Source of the DNA: Chloroflexota bacterium
GTDB taxonomy: Bacteria; Chloroflexota; Anaerolineae; Aggregatilineales; Phototrophicaceae
Direction: 5' to 3'
Assembly (NCBI GenBank): GCA_011523515.1
Contig: WTGO01000048.1
Location: forward strand, 1-64,000
DNA: 64,000 bases
Shown: positions 27,402 through 36,533 of the stretch, piece after piece
Layout of the letters: each line of letters opens with the position of its first letter
Position numbering within the stretch: the stretch's first letter is position 1
Made by a program: the position numbers and the translations under genes
Notes under the pieces: generated by a model
What the model saw: only the letters and a program-made list of their open reading frames with translations
Told to the model about the DNA's origin: nothing
Databases searched by the model: none

Positions 27402-28289
27402 CTATTTGCTGCCCGAAGAGAATACCACGCCTTGAATATACCAGCGCTGCAAAAGTACGAAGATCAAAATGCTGGGCAGGGTCATGACCATGGACGCCGC
27501 CATCAACAGGTGTTCGGTCGCTTGGCCGCCGGCTGTCGCCACGCGTTTGAAATTGGCCAAGCCCAGCGAAAGTGTGTACTTGTCCGGGGAATTGAGGTAG
27601 ATAAGTGGACCGAAGAAGTCGTTCCAGGTGTCCAGGAAAGCAATTAGCACCATGGTAATAATCACGGGCTTGGAAAGCGGCAATATGATGCGCAGGAAGA
27701 TCCAGAGCGAATTGGCGCCGTCTATCTTGGCCGCTTCGTCCAGGTCTTTCGGGATCGTCATGAAGAACTGTCGGAACAAGAATATGGCGAAAGCGCCGCC
27801 GCCCAGCCAATGGGGAATGATCAGCGGATTGTAGGTATCCAGCCAGCCGAGCGCCTTAAAGAGCAAGAAAGTCGGGATGATAGTCACCTGGTAGGGCAGC
27901 ATCAGCGTACTGAGCATGAGAATAAAGAGCAGGTTCCGATAAGGAAACCGAAAGCGCGCGAAGCCGTAAGCGACCAATGCGGCGGACAAAATGCGGCCGG
28001 AAACCGAGAATACCGTCACAAAAACAGTATTGATAAAGAAGCGCGCCAGCGGCGCCACATGCCAAATCTCGACATAGTTTTCGAAGCGCCAAGTCTTGGG
28101 AATCAGCTGCGGAGGCCAAAGAAACAGTTCGTTTACCGGCTACAAGGACGATGAGACGGCCCAAAAGTCGAAGGCGCTGTTGTAAAGGTGCAAAACATAG
28201 AACAGAGTCGAATTCAGCGGTCCACCCGGCGAAAATTGCTGCTGCCGACCGCTGCTGGCGACATAGTCCAGCGTGAACATCTGCAGCGC
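27402..28289 (-). pseudogene. Fused remains of two sugar ABC permease genes (MalF and MalG types)
   Basis: From 27402 to 28139 the frame is a MalG-type permease lacking its first helix (PVNELFLWPPQLIPKTWRF through to the EAA loop EAAKIDGANS and the C-terminus). Immediately upstream, in the same frame, is a TAG stop at 28142-28140. Before it come about 40 codons of a MalF-type C-terminal region (LQMFTLDYV, then GGPLNSTLFYVLHLYNSAF). A large deletion has thus joined the end of permease 1 to the first part of permease 2. The expected SSLKPVNEL reads SSL-stop-PVNEL, so a Lys codon (AAG) probably became TAG. An internal start at 28058 could make a 218-residue fragment without helix 1. Confidence 0.8.
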
Positions 28290-28543
28290 CCCGGGTGCGC
28301 CAGGATGGGAATGCCGTAGAGTTGCCCATCCAGGTAGGCTGCTGAAATGGTGGCCGGGTAATGCTCTTCAAGGTCATAGCCCAGGCTTTCCACGATATCG
28401 TCAATCGGCGCGAGCACGCCGGTCGCCGCCAGCAGGAAGTAGCCCTCAATGGACGAAATCCAGATGACATCGCCCATGGTGCCGCCGGCCGCCAGACCTC
28501 CCGTTGCCTTCAGGAAATCGCGTCTGCTAATGCCTCTGTACAT
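28290..28543 (-). pseudogene. Truncated sugar ABC substrate-binding protein gene
   Basis: The first 20 codons encode a twin-arginine signal (GISRRDFLKATGGLAAGG) after a good GAGGAG site. They run directly into a mid-protein segment of a sugar-binding protein (DVIWISSIEGYFLLAATGV, later ISAAYLDGQLYGIPILAHPG). Roughly 70-90 residues, including the start of the mature domain, are missing between TM and GDVIW. After HPG the frame meets permease 1 sequence near 28290, so the whole C-terminal domain is also gone. It is the first member of a sugar importer operon reduced by at least three deletions. Confidence 0.8.
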
Positions 28544-28871
28544 AATCCAGTCTCCTCAAAAAATTACTCTTGCTAAAACGGTCGGCGATAACTGCAATAT
28601 CTTTTTGGCTTTAACCCTCCCTGCAAATACATTGCCTGCTCTCTACGAACAACTTGCCCTCACCGGCGGCGGACATTGCATGGCGGTGGGCGAGCCAAGG
28701 CTAGCCCCTACAGCGCCCTGATGCGTGTATGCGGGCGACTCACAGAGTCGCCCCTACGGCGTCCTGTTGGGCGCGGGCAGGCAGGCGAGTTGGGTATGGC
28801 TTAGCCCCGCAAGCCGCCTATAATCCTCGCATTGTCTCGTTTCACAAATCACGCACCAGGGAGGACCCGCC
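28544..28871. other. Intergenic region with two REP-like palindromes
   Basis: This 328-base gap lies between divergent genes. It holds two REP-like palindromes and the divergent upstream regions. ATAATC near 28820 may belong to a promoter of the RidA gene. No other gene was recognised. Confidence 0.5.
28688..28756 (+). repeat. Two REP-like palindromes (copies 5 and 6)
   Basis: Copy 5 at 28688-28712 is GGGCGAGCC AA GGCTAGCCC plus CTACA. Copy 6 at 28733-28756 is GGGCGACTC ACA GAGTCGCCC plus CTAC. The spacing and direct orientation are the same as in the pair at 12005-12073. Confidence 0.75.
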
Positions 28872-29309
28872 ATGTCACTCGATGACAAAGTCAAAGCCAT
28901 GGGTATCGATATTGAAGACTTCACCCCGTCAGCCACGCTGGCCCCGGCCACGCGCATCGGCAATACGATTCTGGTTTCCGGCCATGTGTCGACCGGCTAC
29001 CAAGGCAAGCTCGGGCGCGACCTGGATGTCGAGACGGGCAAGAAAGCCGCCCGCGTCTGCGCCGAGGACCTGCTCAAAGCGGCCTACACCATCACCGGCT
29101 CAGTCAACAAGCTGCGCCTGCGCCGCATGCTGGGCTGCGTCAATTCCATGCCCGAATTCACCGACCAGCACCTGGTCATCAATGGCGCTTCCGAGCTGTT
29201 TTGGGAGCTCTACGATGGCGAGCTGCACGCCCGCAGCGCGCTGGGTTTCGCCTCGCTGCCCAATGGCTTCGCCGTGGAAATCGAAGCCATGTTCGAGATC
29301 GTCGACTAG
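28872..29309 (+). CDS. RidA/YjgF family protein
   Basis: This 145-residue protein belongs to the RidA (YjgF/YER057c/UK114) fold: ILVSGHVSTGYQGKLG near residues 36-51, RRMLGCVNSMPEF, and a C-terminal VEIEAMFEIVD. Family members often deaminate reactive enamines or imines in the cytoplasm. This one looks like the longer RidA subgroup, so its activity is not certain. GGGAGGA lies before the ATG. It is 18 bases ahead of an MFS transporter gene. Confidence 0.85.
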   Translation: MSLDDKVKAMGIDIEDFTPSATLAPATRIGNTILVSGHVSTGYQGKLGRDLDVETGKKAARVCAEDLLKAAYTITGSVNKLRLRRMLGCVNSMPEFTDQHLVINGASELFWELYDGELHARSALGFASLPNGFAVEIEAMFEIVD

Positions 29310-29327
29310 GCGACCCAAAGGCTGCGC

Positions 29328-30611
29328 ATGCTCGCGCGCATTCTTAACCCGATCCGCCATTTCAACCCGCAGGCGCGGCTCTTTTTCATCGTGCTCGTGG
29401 GCATGTGCTTCGTCGTTGACGGCGTCTATACGGTGCTGCTCAACCTGTACATGCTGCGCCTGGGCTACGGGACGGAATTCATCGGCCTGGTCAACGCGGT
29501 CGGCTTGCTGACCTTCGCCTGCGTCAGCTTGCCCGCCGGCATTTTGGGCTCGCGCCTGTCGACCACGCTGCTGATGAAAGCCGGCGCCGCCATCAGCGTC
29601 GTTGGCGGTGTGCTGCTGCCCCAAGCCGAACTGCTGCCGCCGGGCCTTCGCGAAGTTTGGCTTGTCGCCCTCTACGCCCTGATGCTGTCCGGCTTTTCCC
29701 TGTTCTTCGTGAACGGCGCGCCCTACCTGTTGAATGTGGTCGATACCGCCCTCAAGCATCGCGCCTTTGCGCTCAAGACGGCGGGCTGGTCCTTGGCCGG
29801 GTTCGCCGGCAGTTTGCTGGGTGGCGTGCTGCCGGGAATCATCGCGGCGCCCCTGGGCGCGACGCTGACCGAGCCGGCCCCCTACCGCCTTACACTGACG
29901 ATGTCGGGCGTAGTCATGGCGCTAGCCGCCTTGTGTCTGCTGCGCGTCCGACCGCTGCCGCGCGAACCCGAGGCTCCGGCCGAGGACATGCCCGCCCAGC
30001 CGTCTGGCAATCGCCTCAGTCTGACCGGCCCGGTCTTCATAGTGATCGGCATCATGACCTTCATCCGGCTCTTTCAAGTCGCCGGCACCGCCACCGCCAT
30101 GGTCTTCTTCAACGTGTACATGGATCAGCAGCTGGCTGTTTCGACCGCGCTGATCGGCGCCATAGCAGCTGTCGGGCGCTTAACCGGCGTGCCGACTGCC
30201 CTGCTAACGCCCTCGCTAATCGAACGCTGGGGCATCGTGAAGATAGTCTTGTGGGGCTCGCTGCTAACGGCGCTGTGTTTGCTGCCGATGGCTCTAGTCG
30301 AGCACTGGCTGGCGGCGGGGATCGGCTTCATCGGCACGCTGGCGCTGACCTCGGTGCGCTACGCTTCATTTGTGGTCTACATCCTCGACCTGGTGCCGAA
30401 GGCGCAGCAGCCCATTATGGCCGGCAGTGGCGAAATGGCCGCCGGCTTGAGCTTCGCTATGATGGCCCTGGGAGGCGGATTGCTTTTGACCGCCTTCACC
30501 TTCCGCGATCTATTCCTGCTGGGGACGTTTACCGCTCTCATCGGCACCGCGCTCTTCTGGCTCTATATCGTCATAAGCAAACCAAAGCGCAAGCTCAAGC
30601 CAGCGCTCTAG
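29328..30611 (+). CDS. MFS transporter
   Basis: This 427-residue protein has about twelve transmembrane helices (for example FFIVLVGMCFVVDGVYTVLL and FAGSLLGGVLPGIIA) and a polar middle loop between the two six-helix halves. It belongs to the major facilitator superfamily. The substrate cannot be told. It follows the RidA gene by 18 bases and may be expressed with it. Confidence 0.82.
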   Translation: MLARILNPIRHFNPQARLFFIVLVGMCFVVDGVYTVLLNLYMLRLGYGTEFIGLVNAVGLLTFACVSLPAGILGSRLSTTLLMKAGAAISVVGGVLLPQAELLPPGLREVWLVALYALMLSGFSLFFVNGAPYLLNVVDTALKHRAFALKTAGWSLAGFAGSLLGGVLPGIIAAPLGATLTEPAPYRLTLTMSGVVMALAALCLLRVRPLPREPEAPAEDMPAQPSGNRLSLTGPVFIVIGIMTFIRLFQVAGTATAMVFFNVYMDQQLAVSTALIGAIAAVGRLTGVPTALLTPSLIERWGIVKIVLWGSLLTALCLLPMALVEHWLAAGIGFIGTLALTSVRYASFVVYILDLVPKAQQPIMAGSGEMAAGLSFAMMALGGGLLLTAFTFRDLFLLGTFTALIGTALFWLYIVISKPKRKLKPAL

Positions 30612-30720
30612 CGCCAGCACGAAGAGATTTACGCTTTCTCGAAGAGACCACCGTTCACAGTTGTCGGGCTCGCCGACGTTCCCGGAGTCCGAGTTGGTCA
30701 GCGCATTTTTATGAGGTTCT

Positions 30721-32382
30721 TTAGCCGGCAACCGTTTTGCCAGTCCCTTCCAGCAACGCGATCACATCGCCCCGGTCGGTCTCGTCCTCGAAGGCAGAAC
30801 GCGCCAATTCCAGCGGCGTACGGCCGTCTTCGATTTCGCGCGCGCTCAAGTCCGCGCCCTGATTGAGCAGGAAACGCGGCACATCGGTCAACAGGCGATA
30901 TACGCCGACATCCTGCGCGGCCGCGCCGAGATCGGGCAGCGGATCGAGAAATTCCCTGGGACCGAAACAGACGGCAAAGTGCATGGGCGTGTAACCGCGG
31001 GCATCAGACGCGTTGATATCGGCGCCGGCAGCCAGCAGCGCCCCCATCAGCTCAATATGACCGCCCTGCGCCGCCAGGTGCAGCGGGCTTAGGCCGCCGC
31101 CCAGGACGTGATCGGCGTCCGTCCGGGTGTTCGCAAGAGACGCATCCTCCCCCAGCAAGTCGCGCGTCCGCGCCTGATCGCCCAAAATGGCGGCCCAAAA
31201 GATATCGATCTCCCAGCCCAGATGCGCGAGCAGATGCCGTACACAATCATAATTGCGGCGGTAGGCGATATCGCGCAGCGGGGTCGTATGGCCGTATTTG
31301 CCGCTGCGCTCATACGGGACGAGGGGGTCAGCGCCGAAGTCCAGATAATACTGAATCGCCTTCACGTCGCGGCAGAAGGAGAGCAAGGTGCTGGGCCCCG
31401 GCCCGACTTCGTTGACCAAGGCCGGATCCCGCTGCAGCCAGGCGTCGACGCCCTCGCCATCGCCCAGCCAGGCGCAAGCCCAGACGTCTTTCTCCGCGCC
31501 GCGCTCCAGCAGAAATTCGACCATGCCCAGCGCGGCGTATTCGGGCATGAAATCGGCCAGGTCGATGGCGTGGATCAAGGCGTTGAAGCCGTATTTCTCG
31601 TCGCGGGCGTTGATATCAGCGCCGTGCGCCAGCAAGAGATCGACGATGTCCTTGCGCCCGTGCATCACCGCGACGTGCAGCGCCAGCGCATCGGAACCCC
31701 AGAGCGAGGTGCGGATATTACCGCTGGCATTGGCCAAGCGGCCGTCCTGCGCCAGAAGGTTGCGGACGCCTTCAATGTCTCCGGTTTTGGCGGCCTCAAA
31801 CAAGCGCATAATCTTGTTGGTGAACTGACTGTCCCGCGAGGGACGCTGTGCCGATATGCCGTTCAAGGGTCTTATCCTTTTCTTTATGCGTTTGCGAGCA
31901 TGATGCAGCCGTGTCTTGACTGTTCCCAGTGGGATTTCCAGAAATGCGGCGATCTCCTTTTGCGAAAAGTCCCTCATATAATAAAGTAGCAGGACGCTGC
32001 GCTGGGCTTCCGGCAAGTTGTCGACCAGCGCCCACAACTCATCCCGTCCCGCTTCAATTGGAGGCGCCGGCCCAGCAACCGCGAGCTCGCTCACTTGCTC
32101 CAGCGAGACCCATACCGGCGTCTTGACGCGCAAGCGCCGCTGCGCCTGTGTATAGACGATGCGTTGAAACCAGCCCGGAAACGCGGCCGCATCGCGCAAC
32201 TGCATAATGCTGCAGTAGGCATTGACAAAGGCGTCCTGCGCGGCGTCCTCGGCTTCGTGCCAGTCGCCCAGCAAGCTGTAGGCGTAACCGACGGCCATAT
32301 CCTGAAAGCGCCGCACCAGTTCTTCAAACGCGCGGCTTTCGCCCTCTCGCGCGCGGATCACAATTGGGGCAAGTTGTTCCAT
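30721..32382 (-). CDS. ECF sigma factor fused to an ankyrin-repeat domain
   Basis: This 553-residue protein joins two parts. Residues 8-165 are a sigma70 ECF factor: region 2 (FEELVRRFQDMAVGYAYSLL, then GDWHEAEDAAQDAFVNAYC) and region 4 (LPEAQRSVLLLYYMRDFSQK, then EIPLGTVKTRLHHARK with the HTH). Residues about 190-550 hold several ankyrin repeats, for example ALHVAVMHGRKDIVDLLLAH (then GADINARD) and SPLHLAAQGGHIELMGALLA (then AGADINASD). The N-terminal part should bind core RNA polymerase and promoter DNA; the ankyrin part should bind a protein partner. No anti-sigma gene is adjacent. A strong AAGGAGGG site lies before the ATG. No frameshift or stop separates the parts, so it is a true fusion. 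Confidence 0.87.
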   Translation of the reverse strand: MEQLAPIVIRAREGESRAFEELVRRFQDMAVGYAYSLLGDWHEAEDAAQDAFVNAYCSIMQLRDAAAFPGWFQRIVYTQAQRRLRVKTPVWVSLEQVSELAVAGPAPPIEAGRDELWALVDNLPEAQRSVLLLYYMRDFSQKEIAAFLEIPLGTVKTRLHHARKRIKKRIRPLNGISAQRPSRDSQFTNKIMRLFEAAKTGDIEGVRNLLAQDGRLANASGNIRTSLWGSDALALHVAVMHGRKDIVDLLLAHGADINARDEKYGFNALIHAIDLADFMPEYAALGMVEFLLERGAEKDVWACAWLGDGEGVDAWLQRDPALVNEVGPGPSTLLSFCRDVKAIQYYLDFGADPLVPYERSGKYGHTTPLRDIAYRRNYDCVRHLLAHLGWEIDIFWAAILGDQARTRDLLGEDASLANTRTDADHVLGGGLSPLHLAAQGGHIELMGALLAAGADINASDARGYTPMHFAVCFGPREFLDPLPDLGAAAQDVGVYRLLTDVPRFLLNQGADLSAREIEDGRTPLELARSAFEDETDRGDVIALLEGTGKTVAG

Positions 32383-32450
32383 AGTCCCTCCTTGAGCTAA
32401 GCCGTCTCTGACTTAAAGAGCCGCGGCAAGCGGAGAAGGTTCAATCGCTG

Positions 32451-33290
32451 TCAACGCCCCAGGATTCCTGCGAAACCGGGCCCGCTCCATGCCACCGCGT
32501 TGTGCCGCGCGCCTAACTGCTGATACAGGCGTAAAGCGATGCGGTCGTCGCGCCAGTCGTAATCCGCCAGCGCCGCGAAGGGACTATTGCCAGTGCGCTT
32601 CCCGCGGCTGCCGTCGCCGACGGCGAAGGTGTCGATGACGATGCGCTGCGCGCCGGTCGCGAGCAATCGCTCGGCAAAGCCCGGCGAATACGGCAGGCAG
32701 GGCGAAACGGCTATCTGGGTTCTGACCCCGCGCCGCGCCGCCTGACGAACAGCCGCCAGCCGCCGCTCGACATTCGGCTGGCTCGGCCCATAGGGCAAAT
32801 CGTGACGGTCGGTCTCGATGGTCATGCCCAGCCAGGCGTAGGGAATCCGCGCGATCAAGTCGAGATCGTCCAGCATCGCCGACCCGCGCGTCTGAATCAG
32901 CAGCAGGTCGAGGTCGTCATAACGCGCGAAGACCTCCAGGCAGCGCCGCGTCAGCCGCAGCTTGCGCTCGATGGGCTGGTAGGGGTCGGTCACCGGGCTC
33001 ATAAAGATGCGCATGTCGCGCCGGTTGCGGGCGCGCGCGAGCTGCGCTTGCAGCAGTTCGGGCGCGTTCTCTTTGATGATCAGCGCCTCGCCCCAGCCCT
33101 CGTCCCGGCGCCGGGCGAAATGCCAATTGGGCAGCATCTGCGCGTAGCAGAAGGCGCCGCAGTAGAGCTTGCCGTAGCCGCAGCCGGCCGCCCAGGACAG
33201 GCTATGCGTGTAGGGGCGCTCGCCCGCGGTGAGGAAGCCGCGCGTCTGCGGCGTGAGGATGGATTTGGCTTGGGTGTAGCGGATGCGCAT
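32451..33290 (-). CDS. Radical SAM protein, SPL/COG1533-like
   Basis: This protein of about 279 residues begins MRIRYTQAKSILTP, as do spore photoproduct lyase-like radical SAM proteins. Its cluster-binding cysteines are Cys37, Cys44 and Cys48 (CGYGKLYCGAFCYAQ), giving C-x6-C-x3-C instead of the classical C-x3-C-x2-C. Later segments (SPVTDPYQPIERKLRLTRRC, LLLIQTRGSAMLDDLDLI) fit a radical SAM barrel. Its function is unknown; a DNA or protein modification role is possible. Two upstream ATG codons (33311, 33308) exist, but no ribosome binding site decides between them. Confidence 0.78.
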   Translation of the reverse strand: MRIRYTQAKSILTPQTRGFLTAGERPYTHSLSWAAGCGYGKLYCGAFCYAQMLPNWHFARRRDEGWGEALIIKENAPELLQAQLARARNRRDMRIFMSPVTDPYQPIERKLRLTRRCLEVFARYDDLDLLLIQTRGSAMLDDLDLIARIPYAWLGMTIETDRHDLPYGPSQPNVERRLAAVRQAARRGVRTQIAVSPCLPYSPGFAERLLATGAQRIVIDTFAVGDGSRGKRTGNSPFAALADYDWRDDRIALRLYQQLGARHNAVAWSGPGFAGILGR

Positions 33291-33364
33291 ACGCTGATGA
33301 TACCGCATCATGCCGCGGCGCTACGTGGTAGAATGCCTGTTAATTCAAGTACAGGCGCAAGAGT

Positions 33365-36300
33365 ATGAAACCCGACTTTCCCGAGCAGATGACAAACTAT
33401 ATCCGTAATGTTAAGGATGCGCACACAGGCCAACAGTCAGAACGGCAGATAAGCCACCTGTTTCTTGGTTTCATTGCAGAAGCCTTCGGCGTGAAATATG
33501 AATACATTGAGCTAGAGCACCATGTAACCATGAGTAAAGTCCAGAAACATGGTTACATTGATGCCTTGCTCGGCGATTTAATAATCGAATTCAAGCGCGA
33601 CATCAAAACCGGCCTCGGTGCCAACATCGACCAACTTACTAATTATATGCGCGACATGCCAGAACTTCATCGTTATGTCGGCGTGCTGACGGACGGCATA
33701 GAGTTTCGCACCTATGTTCTGAATGAGGCCAAAGAAGCAAAAGAAGTAGATCGGTTCATTATCACAAGCGCGGACCCCGACGTCGCTTTCCTGTGGTTTG
33801 ATTCTTACCTATTCAGCTGTCAACACATTGAACCGACGGCGGACGACATCGTGCAGCGATTCGGGGTAGACAGCCCAACTTTTCAACTCGCCCAGCAGAC
33901 CCTGACGCGATTGCTCAGCGCAATTGAAGACAATACGGAACTGGATGTTTGGCGCGGACAGTGGAAGGCCTTGTTGAGCAAGGTATATGGCTCGGATATC
34001 GCCGATGACGACTTGTTCATAAGGCACACGTATCTGTCACAATTTGCCAAAATGCTGCTTTTCGCGGCTTTGGAGGGGCGCCCCGCGCACAACGAAGTCC
34101 CGCTGATTGTCACCGGCGAAGCCTTTCACAATCACGGCGTCAGCAACATTGGCGAAAATGACTTTTTCTCCTGGATGCTGATGGAGGAAATCCGTAAAGA
34201 ATCGATTGACATGCTGCTGGCCTTGTCCGCGGAATTGCAGGTATATGACCTTAGCGCGATCCGACAGGATTTGTTGAAGCAACTCTATCAAAACCTGGTT
34301 GACCCGGAAACGCGACATGACCTGGGCGAATACTATACACCCGATTGGCTGGCGCAACTGACGCTTGAAGAAATCGACTATCGCGCGCCGCAAAGTTTGT
34401 TGGATCCTGCGTGCGGCTCGGGCACATTCCTCTTCAATGCCATACGGCGTCTGGCAGATCAAGGCTTGAGAGGGCGCGAACTGGTTGAGTTCGCTTTGAA
34501 CAACATCGTCGGCACGGATATCCACCCGTTGGCGGTAACGATTGCGCGCATAAATTGTCTTTTGGCATTAAGCGAGCATATTGGGACTGACAACAGCGAC
34601 GGTGATGTTCCGCCCTTGCCGGTCTTCTTGGCCGACGCGCTAATTGGACCATTGACCTACCGGGGCCCTGAGGCTGTCCCAATCGCCGTCGACATAGAAA
34701 ACGACGAAGAATTCCGTATACCGCTGGCATCCGCTACGGATGCCGACAAACTCACAAAGACAATCGACTATATGGATGATATGGCGAAACTTGTCGTTTC
34801 GCCGCAGCAAGCGGAACAAATGGGCAAAATATTCAGAAAGTGGGTACAGGATATCTACAGTGGTTTGACTAACACGACTTTCCGCAATCTCTGGGGGGAA
34901 AACTTCAAACTGCTGGTCAAATTAATCCGCGACGGCCGCGACAGCATCTGGGCATATATCTTGAAGAATCTCTCGCGTCCCCTAGTACTTGCGGAAAAAG
35001 GCTTCGACGTTGTCGTCGGCAATCCGCCTTGGCTGGCATACCGTTATATCAATAGCCCCGTCTGGCAAGACGAGGTGAAAAGCCTGTATATCCATTATCA
35101 GCTGATTGATTCAGGCGATGTGAAACTCTTCACGCAAATGGATTTGAGCACACTTTTCTTCGCCCACTCCAAAGACCGTTACTTGAAAGATGGTGGCACG
35201 CTGGCTTTTGTCATGCCCCGCAGTGTGCTCACGGGCGCCAAGCAGCATCGCCCCTTTCAAAGACAAGGCATGACCCGCATACTCGATGTGGGGGATGTCA
35301 GCCCGCTCTTCAACGTGCCAGCCGCTGTCTTGATCCAATCGGATGGAAACATCGCCAAATCCAACATCCCCACCAAGACCTACCAAGCAACTTTCGAAAA
35401 ACACGAATTGCCGCTCCTTGAAGCTGAGCCTCTTCTGACCACCGATGATACGGTTACGAATTTCGTCGACCCGAAAATCCGAAGCATTTACTATTACGAG
35501 CTCTTCGCCCAAGGCGCGTCGCTCGTGCCGCGCAACCTCTGCTTTGTGCGCCCGGCCGGTTTGCCGAATATGCCGATTGTGGAAACCGACCCAGAGTTGG
35601 ACAAAGACGCCAAAGCACCTTGGAGAATGGAAAACTTGCGCCAGAGCGAAATGAAGCTGGAAGGGCAAGCCAGCGCCCCCTATATCTACGCCACGTTGCT
35701 GAGTAAACATCTATTGCCTTTCGGCTACCAAAAACTCAATATGGTGGCATTGCCAGCTAGACAAAATGAAGAGGGCAAGCTCGAAATGCTAGAAGACGTC
35801 CTGCAATTTGCCGCCACAGGTCATATACGAGACTTCAATACCTGGTTCGACAAAACGAACAAATTCTGGGACAAGCACAAAAAAACAGACATAACACTTT
35901 CGGAAAGGTATGATTATCACAAATTGCTGACAAAACAGAATGCCACCGACCGATACCGCGTCATCTACGGCGGCAGCGGCACCAACATAGCCAGCTGCGT
36001 CTTGGAAACAAACTTTGAGGATTTAAGGATATACAGACGCCGAGTTAGGCAGTTTGTCGTCGATACTAAAACATACTATTATGCGCCAGACTCGCTGGAA
36101 GAAGCGCATTATCTCTGCGCATTTCTCAACGCGCCATATGTGAATGAATCCATTAAGCAACACCAGTCACAAGGTTTATGGGGCGAACGCGATATCCACC
36201 GCACCCCCTTTGAAGCCTGCGCCATTCCTATCTTTGAAGCAAACAATCCCGATCATCTCGAGCTCGCCCGCTTGAGCATGGCCGCGCACGCGAAAATCGA

Positions 36301-36433
36301 AGATATGAAGGGTATGGAAGAAAACCGGCTGCTCAACGGCGGACCCGGGCGCGCCCGTAACGCAGCGCGTGAGATTGTCGCGGACGAACTGGACGCCATT
36401 GATGCGATCGCGCGAAGACTGCTGGATCAATAG
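33365..36433 (+). CDS. Single-chain restriction-modification enzyme (type IIG-like)
   Basis: This 1022-residue protein has an N-terminal nuclease-like motif GYIDALLGDLIIEFKRD (Asp66, Glu75-x-Lys77, a PD-(D/E)xK pattern). A methyltransferase domain follows: motif I LLDPACGSGTF (about residue 346) and the amino-methyltransferase motif NPPW (about 552). The C-terminal part (700-1020) is probably the target-recognition domain. This layout fits type IIG enzymes, which cut and methylate with one chain. No separate specificity, nuclease or helicase gene is nearby. The DNA is clearly richer in A and T than its neighbours, so it was probably acquired by transfer. All catalytic motifs look intact. Confidence 0.86.
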   Translation: MKPDFPEQMTNYIRNVKDAHTGQQSERQISHLFLGFIAEAFGVKYEYIELEHHVTMSKVQKHGYIDALLGDLIIEFKRDIKTGLGANIDQLTNYMRDMPELHRYVGVLTDGIEFRTYVLNEAKEAKEVDRFIITSADPDVAFLWFDSYLFSCQHIEPTADDIVQRFGVDSPTFQLAQQTLTRLLSAIEDNTELDVWRGQWKALLSKVYGSDIADDDLFIRHTYLSQFAKMLLFAALEGRPAHNEVPLIVTGEAFHNHGVSNIGENDFFSWMLMEEIRKESIDMLLALSAELQVYDLSAIRQDLLKQLYQNLVDPETRHDLGEYYTPDWLAQLTLEEIDYRAPQSLLDPACGSGTFLFNAIRRLADQGLRGRELVEFALNNIVGTDIHPLAVTIARINCLLALSEHIGTDNSDGDVPPLPVFLADALIGPLTYRGPEAVPIAVDIENDEEFRIPLASATDADKLTKTIDYMDDMAKLVVSPQQAEQMGKIFRKWVQDIYSGLTNTTFRNLWGENFKLLVKLIRDGRDSIWAYILKNLSRPLVLAEKGFDVVVGNPPWLAYRYINSPVWQDEVKSLYIHYQLIDSGDVKLFTQMDLSTLFFAHSKDRYLKDGGTLAFVMPRSVLTGAKQHRPFQRQGMTRILDVGDVSPLFNVPAAVLIQSDGNIAKSNIPTKTYQATFEKHELPLLEAEPLLTTDDTVTNFVDPKIRSIYYYELFAQGASLVPRNLCFVRPAGLPNMPIVETDPELDKDAKAPWRMENLRQSEMKLEGQASAPYIYATLLSKHLLPFGYQKLNMVALPARQNEEGKLEMLEDVLQFAATGHIRDFNTWFDKTNKFWDKHKKTDITLSERYDYHKLLTKQNATDRYRVIYGGSGTNIASCVLETNFEDLRIYRRRVRQFVVDTKTYYYAPDSLEEAHYLCAFLNAPYVNESIKQHQSQGLWGERDIHRTPFEACAIPIFEANNPDHLELARLSMAAHAKIEDMKGMEENRLLNGGPGRARNAAREIVADELDAIDAIARRLLDQ

Positions 36434-36472
36434 TTGCTCCGCGCCTCGCTGTCTTCACGTCGGAACGCGCCC

Positions 36473-36500
36473 TCGACATCCGCCGCCAATCATGTATAAT
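36473..36500 (+). promoter_or_regulatory. Sigma70-type promoter of rpmB
   Basis: TCGACA (36473-36478), 16 bases, then TATAAT (36495-36500), with the ATG 33 bases further on. The boxes, spacer length and distance to the start equal those of the mazEF promoter at 16418. Confidence 0.65.
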
Positions 36501-36533
36501 CCAGCGCTCAAGTTAGAAAACGGGAGCAAGACC

